Shown piece by piece: positions 48,126 through 57,500 of a stretch of DNA of 64,000 nt. Within the stretch, counting starts at the first letter, position 1; each line of letters starts with the position of its first letter. The position numbers and the translations under genes were made by a program. The stretch is taken from the NCBI RefSeq assembly GCF_000379605.1, contig NZ_KB902702.1:298471-362470 (forward strand). The letters are read 5' to 3'. This stretch comes from Rhizobium giardinii bv. giardinii H152 (lineage in GTDB: Bacteria; Pseudomonadota; Alphaproteobacteria; Rhizobiales; Rhizobiaceae). The notes beneath the pieces were generated by a model, which searched no databases, had not been told where the DNA came from, and worked only from the letters and a program-made list of their open reading frames with translations.

Positions 48126-50437
48126 ATGGCGACAGATCATGCGGAGCGGCGTCTCGTTGCTATTCTCGCCGCCGATATCGTCGGTTATTCGCGCCTCGTC
48201 GAGGCGGACGAGGAGAATACGCTTGTCGCGATCAAGGCCTTGCGACGCAATGTGATTGATCCGCTGTTGAGCGAATACCACGGACGTGTCGTCAAGCTGA
48301 TGGGCGACGGTATCATCGTCGAATTCAGCTCGGTCGTCGATGCGGTCGCCTGTGGCGTTGCGGTGCAAAAGGGCGTTATCGAGTATCAGGCGGATGTTCC
48401 GCCGGCCCGGCGAATCCTGTTTCGCATGGGGATCAATCTCGGCGATGTCGTGGTCGAGGGTGACGACCTGCTGGGCGACGGCATCAATGTCGCTTCCCGC
48501 CTCGAACAACTGTGCGAGCCGGGCGGATTGTTCGTCTCCGGCACGGCCTATGATCAGTTGCAGGGAAAGCTGGGCCTGCCGCTCGAATTCATCGGCGAAC
48601 AGCGTGTGAAAAACATATCGAGGCCGGTGCGTACTTATCGTGTGCAGTTCGATGGTTCGGCACGACGCCGGCGCCACGCTTCCCGTGGCAGGCGCGCGTG
48701 GGTCGCCGCCGCGCTATTGTTGCTTCTCGCGGTTGCCTCGGCCGCTTGGCTTCGTCCATGGGTGACGAGCGCCGGAACGGCAGCTGCGGATCACCAGGTC
48801 CTCGCATTACCGGACAAGCCGTCGATAGCGGTGATGCCGTTCGACAATCTGAGTTCCGATCCAGAACAGATCTATTTCGCCGATGGCATGACGGAGGATC
48901 TCATCACGGATCTTTCCAAACTTTCCGGCGTTTCGTCACGTCGCGCAACTCCACCTTCGCCTACAAGGGCAAGCCGGTGACGCTGCGACAGGTCGCGGAA
49001 GACCTTGGTGTTCGATACGTGCTGGAGGGCAGCGTGCGGCGGCAGGGCGATCAGGTTCGCATCAACGCCCAGCTCATCGATGCGCGCGGCGATCATCATC
49101 TCTGGGCGGAGCGCTATGACGGCACCATGGGCGATATCTTCGCGTTGCAGGACAAGGTCATCGGCGAGATCGTCTCGGCGCTTACCGTTGAGCTCACGTC
49201 TGCGGAAATGGCAGCCACCGTGCAGGTGGAAACCCGTAGCCCGGAAGCCTATGACCTGGTTTTGAAGGCGTTGGATCACCTGCACCGCGGCAATGAAGCG
49301 GACACGCTGATGGCGACACCGCTTCTGGAAAGGGCGATCGCGCTCGATCCGGACTACAGCCGCGCCTACGCGGCGCTCGCCATGGCGGATTGGCGGATAG
49401 CATCCTCAAACTGGGAATCGGCCAATCTCGGCTTCGAGAAGGCGATGGAGCGCATGAAAACGAACCTCGGGCTCGCCATGCGCAAACCCAACGCGCTCGC
49501 CTATGCCATTTCCGCGGAAGTGATGGCGAAGCAAGGCCATTACGACGAGGCCTTTGCCGAGATCAACCGCGCGATGCAGCTCGCCCCGAACGATCCGGAA
49601 AATCATGTCAGCAAGGCGCGCATTCTCAACGCCACCGGACGCGCGCCCGAGGCCGAAGAGGAAGCACGCCTGGCCATGCGGCTCGATCCGCAATATCCGC
49701 CAAGCTATCTGCGCATTCTCGCTTTGGCGCTGTTCCACCAGCAGAAATACGAGGAAGCGCTGAAGAGCCTTCAGGTCGTCGTTAGCCGGCAGTCGGATAT
49801 CGCCGAGGATTACGCGACGATCGTCGCGTGTCTCGGCCATCTCGGACGCGCCGATGGCGTGAAGGCCAATATCGACAAATTCGACGCGCTCAACGTTTCC
49901 GCCGGTTATTTTCCGCTGACGGTGCAGGAGATGGGATGGTGGTGGTACGGCGATGTGTTCGACTATGACAGGACCTACCGTGACCGGTTGCAGGAGGGCC
50001 TGCGCAAGGCGGGCGTCCAGCCAGGTGCCGGTATCGATATTCCCTATGACGCCTACGCCGGATTTATCAGCAAGACGAACGGCGAATACAACGTCCGGGG
50101 CACCACCAAGATCGATGCTCCCACAGCCAAGCGGCTGCTCGATCGCGGCGTCAAATTGATCGATGTCCGCAGCGCCCTGAGCTTTGCCCGTTCCCACGCC
50201 GCCGGTGCCATCAACATCCCTGTCGTCACCGTCCTTTCCAGAGAGGCGTTGGCGAAGGTGGCGCGCAAGGACGAGGAGATAATCTTCTCCTGCCACGGCA
50301 AGTATTGCGGAGATTCGGCCTACTCGTCCGCCAAGGCGCTCGGGTGGGGATACACGAATGTCTACCATTTCGCCGGTGGCTTCCCGGCTTGGGAGGACGC
50401 GCACTATCCCGTCGCCAGCGGGCAAGCGACCAACTGA
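48126..50437 (+). pseudogene. Frameshifted class III adenylate cyclase - TPR - rhodanese fusion
   Basis: Two overlapping frames together encode one coherent protein of about 770 residues. The first (from 48126) has a class III cyclase domain ('LVAILAADIVGYSRLVEADE', 'VVKLMGDGIIVEF', 'FRMGINLGDVVVEGDDLLGD', 'GINVASRLEQLC'), a membrane segment ('AWVAAALLLLLAVASAAWL') and a TolB-like beginning 'SIAVMPFDNLSSDPEQIY'. Near 48930 the frame must change by -1 to continue 'FVTSRNSTFAYKGKPVTLRQ', the expected sequel of 'DLSKLSGV'. The second frame continues through TPR repeats to a C-terminal rhodanese domain ('LIDVRSALSFARSHAAGAIN', Cys in 'IFSCHGKYCGDSAYS'). One lost base is the simplest cause; sequencing error is possible. 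Confidence 0.8.
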
Positions 50438-50535
50438 GGTCCCGGCGTCTGTGTCTGTGGCTCAGTTTGCCGTCCCTCAAGGGACGACGTCGCGCGCGAC
50501 GCGCGGGTGGGATGATGTCAGAAGCGCGCCCGAAA

Positions 50536-50561
50536 CGAAAAGAGCGGCCGCTGGCCGCTCT
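50536..50561 (-). terminator. Rho-independent terminator of cheW
   Basis: On the minus strand a 9-bp stem AGAGCGGCC/GGCCGCTCT with a 3-base loop is followed by TTTCGTTT. It lies between convergent genes, just beyond the cheW stop at 50585. Confidence 0.8.
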
Positions 50562-50584
50562 CGTCGATACGATTTGGTCACCGG

Positions 50585-51064
50585 TCAGGCGGCCATGTCG
50601 TCCATCTCGCGTTCCTTGAACATGCGGGCGAGATTGAGGAAGCAGATCATGCCGGTCTCGTTGGCGATGATGCCTTCGGCATAGCTCTTGTCGAAGGAGG
50701 TGGTGATTTCCGGAACCGGCTGCACCTGGTTGCCCTGGACCGTCAGGATGTCGGAGACGCGGTCGACGACGAGGCCGATGACCATGTTGTGCACTTCGGC
50801 GACGACGATGGCGCTGCGCTCGTTGGCAACCGTCGACTTCATGCCAAGCTTATGGGCGAGGTCGATGATCGGGATGACCGTGCCGCGCAGGTTCATGACG
50901 CCCAGCACGTCGGCCGGTGAATGCGGGATCGGCGTGGAGGGCGCCCAGCCGCGGATTTCGCGGATCGTCGTGGTCTTCACGCAGAATTCCTGATCGTGAA
51001 GACGGAAGGCGATGATCTCCAGTGTTTCGCCGTCGAAACCTGTCATTTTCAGTGCATTCGTCAT
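50585..51064 (-). CDS. cheW: Chemotaxis coupling protein CheW
   Basis: A 159-residue CheW-type adaptor linking chemoreceptors to CheA. It has 'EIIAFRLHDQEFCVKTTTIR', 'PADVLGVMNLRGTVIPIIDL', and 'IGLVVDRVSDILTVQGNQVQ'. Length is typical. The ATG at 51064 follows GGAAGGAACC. It is alone, not in a che operon, as accessory CheW genes often are in rhizobia. Confidence 0.93.
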   Translation of the reverse strand: MTNALKMTGFDGETLEIIAFRLHDQEFCVKTTTIREIRGWAPSTPIPHSPADVLGVMNLRGTVIPIIDLAHKLGMKSTVANERSAIVVAEVHNMVIGLVVDRVSDILTVQGNQVQPVPEITTSFDKSYAEGIIANETGMICFLNLARMFKEREMDDMAA

Positions 51065-51303
51065 CTGCGGTTCCTTCCCGTTGCGGCTTCGGCCGGCGCT
51101 GTGACGCCCGGCCCATAACAGACCTCGGCAGAATGCTGCTGGCATCATGATCGTGCCTGCGCTTGCCGCCTCGGATAAATTGTCTGGAGTGCCGGCTACA
51201 TCCGGTCAGGGGCGATGCGTCATGCACGGCAAAGAGCCGTTCGCGCCTGCGAAGAACCTTATATCACAAATCGTTAAGAGATGCTTTTGCGCGTGCCAGG
51301 AAT

Positions 51304-51331
51304 GCGCACCGGCCGGTTGCGGCCGGTGCGC
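51304..51331. terminator. Strong hairpin, possible terminator of rocD
   Basis: GCGCACCGGCC-N6-GGCCGGTGCGC is a perfect 11-bp stem eight bases after the rocD stop. Neither strand has a T run after it, so termination is not certain. Confidence 0.5.
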
Positions 51332-51338
51332 TGGCCAA

Positions 51339-52544
51339 TCAAGCCGAGGCGAGAACGCCGGCGAACTGCTCGACCGCCCAGTCGACCTGGTCCCGCGTGA
51401 TGACCAGCGGCGGCGCGATGCGGATGGTGTCGCCATGGGTGTCCTTGGCGAGAATGCCGCGCTGCTTGAGCGCTTCGCAATATTTGCGAGCGCCGCCGGC
51501 TTCAGGCACCAGTTCAACGGCAAGCATCAGGCCGCGGCCACGCACTTCCTTGATGATGTTGGAGCGGATGTCCTTCAACCCGGTCTGGAAGCGGTCGCCC
51601 ATGCGGGCGGAATTGTCGATCATGCCTTCCTCGGTCAGCGCCTTCAACGCGGCGCGGGCGATGGCACAGGCAAGCGGGTTGCCGCCGAAGGTGGAGCCGT
51701 GCTGGCCCGGCTTCAGAACGCCGAGCACTTCCGAATTGGAAAGCACCGCCGAGACGGGATAGAAGCCACCGGAGAGCGCCTTGCCGATCAGGGTCACGTC
51801 GGCCTCGATGCCCTCGTGTTCCTCGGCAAGCAGCCTGCCGGTGCGGCCAAGGCCGGTCTGGATCTCGTCGAGGATCAGCGTCACGCCGTGCTTCGAGCAG
51901 AGCGCGCGCACCTCGGGGAAATAGCCGCGTGGCGGGATGATGACGCCGGCTTCGCCCTGGATCGGTTCGATCAGGAAGGCGACGGTGTTTTCGTTGATGG
52001 CTGCGCGGAAGGCGTCGATGTCGCCGAAGGGCACGGTGACGAAGCCAGGCGCGAAGGGGCCGAAACCGGTGCGCGCATCCGGATCGGTGGAGAAGCCGAC
52101 GATGCCCATGGTGCGGCCGTGAAAGTTGTTGGAGCAGACGATAATCTCGGCCTTGTCATCGGGAACGCCCTTGACTTCATAACCCCATTTGCGCACCGCC
52201 TTGACGGCGGTCTCGACCGCTTCGGCGCCGGAGTTCATCGGCAGGATCTTGTGACTGCCGGTCAACGCTGCGAGCTCCTCGTAGAGATGCGCCAACTGAT
52301 CGTTGCGGAAGGCGCGCGAGGTCAGCGTCAGCTTCTGCGCCTGCTCGACCATGGCCGCCAGGATCTTCGGATGGCAATGGCCCTGGTTGACGGCGGAATA
52401 GGCCGACAGGCAGTCGAGGTAACGGTTGCCGTCGAGGTCCCACACATAGACGCCTTCGCCGCGCGACAGGATGACGTCGAGCGGCTTGTAGTTATGCGCG
52501 CCGAGCCGGTATTCGGTTTCGATCAGTGCATTCGTCGTGGTCAT
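51339..52544 (-). CDS. rocD: Ornithine aminotransferase
   Basis: A 401-residue PLP-dependent class III aminotransferase converting ornithine to glutamate-5-semialdehyde. The N-terminus has '[20 protein letters not shown]'. The PLP-binding Lys is in '[19 protein letters not shown]', and '[20 protein letters not shown]' carries the cofactor-contacting Asp. Length and motifs match RocD. It follows rocF, 29 bases downstream, to form an arginine catabolic operon. Confidence 0.95.
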   Translation of the reverse strand: MTTTNALIETEYRLGAHNYKPLDVILSRGEGVYVWDLDGNRYLDCLSAYSAVNQGHCHPKILAAMVEQAQKLTLTSRAFRNDQLAHLYEELAALTGSHKILPMNSGAEAVETAVKAVRKWGYEVKGVPDDKAEIIVCSNNFHGRTMGIVGFSTDPDARTGFGPFAPGFVTVPFGDIDAFRAAINENTVAFLIEPIQGEAGVIIPPRGYFPEVRALCSKHGVTLILDEIQTGLGRTGRLLAEEHEGIEADVTLIGKALSGGFYPVSAVLSNSEVLGVLKPGQHGSTFGGNPLACAIARAALKALTEEGMIDNSARMGDRFQTGLKDIRSNIIKEVRGRGLMLAVELVPEAGGARKYCEALKQRGILAKDTHGDTIRIAPPLVITRDQVDWAVEQFAGVLASA

Positions 52545-52573
52545 GGATCCTCCAGTGGCTCGGGTTCGTGGGC

Positions 52574-53509
52574 TCAGGCGCTACGGGTCGGGCGGTCAAG
52601 AATGCGGCGGCCGAACAGGCTTGCGGTCAGTTCGACGAGGATGCGAGCGCTTTTTCCCCGATCATCGAGGAAGGGGTTGAGCTCGACGAGATCGAGCGAC
52701 GAGACGAGGCCGCTGTCGCAGAGCATTTCCATGATCAGGTGCGCTTCGCGGAAGGTCGCGCCGCCGGGCACTGTGGTGCCGACGCCGGGCGCCAGCTCGG
52801 GATCGAGGAAATCGACGTCGAGGCTGACATGCAGCATGCCGTTCGCGGCCTTAATCGTCGCGATGATCTCGTGCATGATATGGGCCATGCCGGTCTCGTC
52901 GATGGCGCGCATGTCGTAGACATTGACGCCGTGCTCGGCGATTTCCTCGCGCTCGCGGTCATCGACCGAACGGATGCCGACCTGGAAGACGTGTCTTGGG
53001 TCGACCAGCGGGCGATCCCTGTCGAGGATCGGGGCAAATTCGGCCTCGCCGCAGAAGAAGGCGACCGGCATGCCATGCATGTTGCCGGACGGCGAGGTTG
53101 CCGGCGAATTGAAGTCGGCATGGGCATCGAGCCACAGCACGAAGAGCGGGCGGCCCTGTTCCCTGGCATGGCGCGCCATGCCGGAAACCGAGCCCATCGA
53201 CAGGGCATGGTCGCCCCCGAGGATCAGCGGAAGCTTGCCGGCGCGGGCCGCGTCGTGCACCGATTCATCCAGTGCGCGGGTGATGGCGGCGACGGTCTGC
53301 AGGTTGTTGGCACCGGGATGATTGGCAAGGTCACGGGCCGGCAGCGGCCTCAGGTCGCCTTCGTCGGTAACGCTGTGGCCGAGTCCGGCGAGGATCGTGT
53401 CGATGCCGGCGATGCGCAACGCTGCCGGGCCCATGGCGCAACCACGGCGGCCGGAGCCTTCCTCGAGTGGGGCGCCGATCAGCGCGATGTTTTTCTTGGA
53501 TTCAGCCAT
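52574..53509 (-). CDS. rocF: Arginase
   Basis: A 311-residue manganese arginase, hydrolysing arginine to ornithine and urea. Metal ligands are seen in '[17 protein letters not shown]', '[12 protein letters not shown]' and '[18 protein letters not shown]'. The length fits RocF arginases. Start at 53509 follows GGGGA; an ATG at 53584 gives unrelated leader residues. First gene of rocF-rocD, divergent from an Lrp gene. Confidence 0.95.
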   Translation of the reverse strand: MAESKKNIALIGAPLEEGSGRRGCAMGPAALRIAGIDTILAGLGHSVTDEGDLRPLPARDLANHPGANNLQTVAAITRALDESVHDAARAGKLPLILGGDHALSMGSVSGMARHAREQGRPLFVLWLDAHADFNSPATSPSGNMHGMPVAFFCGEAEFAPILDRDRPLVDPRHVFQVGIRSVDDREREEIAEHGVNVYDMRAIDETGMAHIMHEIIATIKAANGMLHVSLDVDFLDPELAPGVGTTVPGGATFREAHLIMEMLCDSGLVSSLDLVELNPFLDDRGKSARILVELTASLFGRRILDRPTRSA

Positions 53510-53610
53510 GGTTTCCCCGCAGGTTTGCGTGATGCCGGTTTGCCCGGTTTGTGGGCAGATTATTGCCGTTTCAGATGTTAGCAAAAAGATGGAAAACTGA
53601 CAGATAGAAG

Positions 53611-53647
53611 GGTATTATCGGCACTTTGATAAATCTGGATGAGCATA
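53611..53647 (+). promoter_or_regulatory. Candidate Lrp operator and leader before the second lrp
   Basis: TTATC-N8-GATAA (53615-53632) lies before the regulator start, and ATCGGCA at 53617-53623 repeats part of the operator before the other Lrp gene. The leader GGATGagcATAATG matches GGATGttcATAATG at 15260-15273. Confidence 0.45.
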
Positions 53648-54091
53648 ATGATAAGCCTTGACGATCTGGATCATACGCTGATCAGCGCGCTTCGCCACAA
53701 TGCCCGCACGCCGGTCTCGTCGCTGGCCGCGGCAACCGGCGCATCGCGTGCCACCGTTTCCGCCCGCATCGACCGCCTGGTGTCGTCGGGCACCATCGCC
53801 GCCTTCACCATTCGCACCGGTGCGGAACTTTCCGGCAGCGGGGTCAGGGCCATCGTCATGATCGAGATTCACGGGAAGATGGCCGACAAGGTTGCTGCGC
53901 AATTGCGCGGCCTGCCGCAGGTCCGGGCGCTTCATTCCACCAATGGCCGCTGGGATTTCATTGCCGAGCTGGAGGACAAGGATCTCGCCACCTTCGACGA
54001 AACGCTGCGGCGCATCCGGCTGATCGACGGCATCAACCTGACGGAGACGAATATCCTGCTGAAGACGAGCAAGATGGCGACGGGGGTCTAG
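53648..54091 (+). CDS. Lrp/AsnC family transcriptional regulator
   Basis: A 147-residue regulator. The winged helix is 'LAAATGASRATVSARIDRLV' and the RAM domain has 'VRALHSTNGRWDFIAELEDK'. It is paralogous to the regulator at 15271. Divergent from rocF-rocD, it is probably the arginine/ornithine-responsive activator of that operon. The ATG at 53648 is preferred over one at 53639 by analogy with the other Lrp gene. Confidence 0.9.
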   Translation: MISLDDLDHTLISALRHNARTPVSSLAAATGASRATVSARIDRLVSSGTIAAFTIRTGAELSGSGVRAIVMIEIHGKMADKVAAQLRGLPQVRALHSTNGRWDFIAELEDKDLATFDETLRRIRLIDGINLTETNILLKTSKMATGV

Positions 54092-54177
54092 CCTCCGTGG
54101 GGGAGAGTGACCGGAAACGGCTGGCTCATTCCTGAACCCTCGTGAGGTTCGAGCCAGGTTGCGGCAAGCTTTTTCCA

Positions 54178-54558
54178 CTACCGCGACGAATCCATACGCC
54201 AGGGAGGATCAAGGCGGTTTGATCCGGCAAAGTACAGTATGATGCGGTTGCCGCCGGGATCATACAGCTCGGCCTCGCGCCAGAGCCAGCTCTTGTCCTC
54301 GGGGCCACTCACGAAATGGATACCGGCGTTACCAAGAATGCCGACGGTTTCGTCCAGATCGCTGCACTCAAAATACACTGTCGTCCCGCCGCAGCCGATC
54401 TCGCCCTGATGTAAGGAAAAGGTGCTGTCACCGTCCGGACATATAAAGCGGGCATACCGCGGACGCGCATCAACGACGGGCTTGAGGCCCAGGGTACAAT
54501 AAAACAGCCAGCCCGCATCCAAGTCCGGCATCGTCATTGTCACTTGGTTTAAACGCAC
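54178..54558 (-). CDS. VOC (glyoxalase-like) family protein
   Basis: A 126-residue single-unit VOC protein. The two beta-alpha-beta modules are seen in 'MTMPDLDAGWLFYCTLGLKP' and 'VYFECSDLDETVGILGNAGI'. The C-terminal 'WREAELYDPGGNRIILYFAG' carries the typical Glu/Asp-Pro-Gly block. Could be a lyase, an isomerase or a resistance-type binder; no substrate inferred. Not in an obvious operon. Confidence 0.82.
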   Translation of the reverse strand: MRLNQVTMTMPDLDAGWLFYCTLGLKPVVDARPRYARFICPDGDSTFSLHQGEIGCGGTTVYFECSDLDETVGILGNAGIHFVSGPEDKSWLWREAELYDPGGNRIILYFAGSNRLDPPWRMDSSR

Positions 54559-54597
54559 AACGGCCCCTTTCGAACGCCCACCAGCCCGAAATTCCGC

Positions 54598-57500
54598 TCA
54601 ATATTCCTTCTCATAGAAAATACCGCCGCCCGTGCCGGTGCTGCCGGCTTCGCCTCGCAGCTTGACGCCGCGGCCGACGTCGAGATTGATGATCGCCTTG
54701 CCGCCGCCGGCCTCGGAACCGGATTGGAGCTCCAGATAGGTGCGGTCGTTGAGATATTTGCCGGCCGTCACCTGGGCGCCGCCGCTGGCGTCGGTCGAGA
54801 CGTCGAGGTCGTCGACGCCGAGCTTATTGCGCAATCCGTCGAGCAGCGAGTTGGAACCGCCGCCAGCCAGCTGGCTCACGGCACTCGCGAGCTGCGCGAT
54901 CTGCAGGGCCGACAGGTTGGAGAGTGAACGGTTGAAGATCAGCTGCGCCAGGATTTCATCTTGCGGCAGAGCGGGCGACGACGAGAAGGTGATGGTCGGA
55001 TTATTGGCAAGACCGGCGACATTGACGGTTATCGTCGTCGAGCCCGCAGTCGACGTTGCATCGAGGTCGAGCGTCGGGATCAGGTTGCCGCCGAAGCTGA
55101 TCGTGCCGTCGGAGAAATCGAGCCGCTTGCCGAGAATTTCGAGGCGGCCGCGCCGCATCTGGAAACCGCCCGACACTGCCGGCCGGGCGGCTGTGCCGCG
55201 GATCGTCAGGTCGCCGCCGAGTTCGGCGTCGATGCCGCGGCCGCGGACGAAGAGTTTTCCGGGCGCGCTGACTGCGAGGTCGAAGGCCACGCCGCCGCTC
55301 TTGGCTCCGCCGCTGCTAGCGGTGTCGCTTTTGACATCCGCCTGCATCTGGCGGACCTTGGCCGGAGCATTCCTGTGCTTGATGTTGATCTCCGACAGCG
55401 AGGCCGGGAGCTTTTCGGGGATTGTGATCGCCGCCTTCCGGATGGTGACCTTTCCGCCCAGCACCGGCGTTGCAATGAGTGAGCCCTTCAACGTCATGGC
55501 GCCGTCGAGATTGGCGGTGAACAGGCTGCCGTCGACATAGGTCGCATTGTCGAGACGGATGGCGAGATCGGCAGGAAAGCCGGAGCCCGGCGCGATGCCG
55601 ACTGTGCCGGTGACATCGAGCGAACCGCCGCTGGCGAGCCGACCGGATAATTTGGAAATGGTCGCCTGCTTGCCGTCGAGGGCAATATTGGCCGTCAGGT
55701 CGGTAATCGCGAGGTTGCGGCGGACATCGACAAGGCGGGCACCGGAAGTCGAGATCGTTCCGGTGATCTGCGGCGCCGTCGCAGTACCCCTAATGGCGAG
55801 ATCGACATTGGCGGCCCCCGTCAGCGTGAAGCCTTGCTGCGCCAGCAAACCGGCGGCGAGACCGAAGGGCAGGTTGCCGGAGAATTTCATGTCGATCGGC
55901 CGGTTGCCGGTGAGGCCCACCTTGCCGCCGCCCCTGAAGGAGAGGCCGCCTGCGCCGCTGATCGTCGCGTCCAGCGTCACGGTGCTGTTGGCGAACTGGC
56001 CCTTGGCGGTGACGTCGAGCGCGCTGACGCCGGCGGACTTGGCCTGCGCAACCACCGCATTGGCCCAGCGCAGATCGTAGGTGGCAGCCGGTGCCGCCGA
56101 TGTGCCCTTGACCCCCACCGTGCCACTGATCGTGCCGTCGGCGCCGAGCGACGGCGCGAAGGTATTGGCAAGCCTGGCGGGAAGGGCGCTCAGATTGATG
56201 GCGAGATCGAGTTTTTCGCCCGCTGATCCGGTCACCGCGATCGTGCCGCCGGACGCCGCGATCGTCAGTTTCTGCAGGCTGACGGTGCCGTTCTCGATCG
56301 AGATCGTCGTCGGTGCCGAGAGCTTGACCGGGATCTTTCTCGGGGTGGCGGTGAACGAGGCGAGATCGACAGTCGTCTTGCCGCCCGCCGTCCGGATGTC
56401 GGCACGCAGCTTGAGCGGTGCGCCGTCATAGTTGCCGTCGAGCGCGACATTGGTCTGGTTTTCCTGCTGGACGAAATCGAGCTTCAGACCACTGACGCGG
56501 TTGGCGCCTTGCGAAAACGTCTCGACCGAAAGATTGCCCTTGATTGCCAGCGCCTTCAGGTCGGCGATGGTGATATCGGCGACCGGTTTGGTAATGACGA
56601 GATCGCCGCGCTTGATGCCGGAGCCGCTGGCCTTAAGGGCGATCGAGGTTACGCCGCCATCGCTTTTGATCGATGCCGATCCGGCCAAGTCGCCGGAGGC
56701 CTTTTCGCCGGCCATGGCGGCCAACAGCCCGACATCGGGGAAGGTGAAGTCGATCGTCCCCTGCGGCAGGAAGTCGGATGTGAACTCGACAACGCCCTTC
56801 AGCGTGTTCTCGCCGATCTGCACCTGCAGCACCGGCACACTGGTGCGGCCGTCCTTGGAAACGAGATCGGCCTTGACGTTGATCGCCTGGCCGCCGAGCG
56901 CGCCGGTGGCGGTGATCTTCGCCTGCGGGTTCTTCGGATTGGCGGTTGCATCCGCCGTCAGCTGCAGGTCGCTCAGGGTGCGACCGGCAAGCGTCGCGCC
57001 GCGGGAGGTGATGTCGGCCTTGACGCCGAGATTGTCGAGTGGGCCGGTGGCATCAACCGTGAAGTTGGCCTGGCCTTCCGCATCGGCCAAAACCTTGCCG
57101 AGATCAAGCACCGTGCCGGTCAGCGTGGCCGTCAGGGTCTGCGACTTGAGCGCGACGGAACCGGCGGCCTGGAGCGTGCTGGAGGTTACGTTGAGGTTGG
57201 TGATGTCGACGGCGCCGTCGGGGCCGGTCGCGAGCGTGCCGGCGACATCCACCGGCGCATCGAATTTGGCGGAGACGGAGGCCGGCAGAGCCGCGGGGCG
57301 GGCCGAGAGCTTGAACGTCGTGTTCAGGCTGTTGTCGGCGAGCCTGAAGGAGCCCGCAAGCGCGCCGTCGAGATTGGTGCTGCCGATCGTGATCGGGCTG
57401 AAACCGATGGCTTCGGGCGTTACGTCGAGCGTCGTTGCCACCCTGATCGGGCCTTTGACCAACCGGTCGAGATCGGCATTGGTCAGTTGCGTCGCGCCGG

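Noticed and set aside
48925..48940. Programmed -1 frameshift in the cyclase gene
   Set aside because: The local sequence GGCGTTTCG is not a standard slippery heptamer and no downstream pseudoknot was evident; a one-base deletion is simpler.
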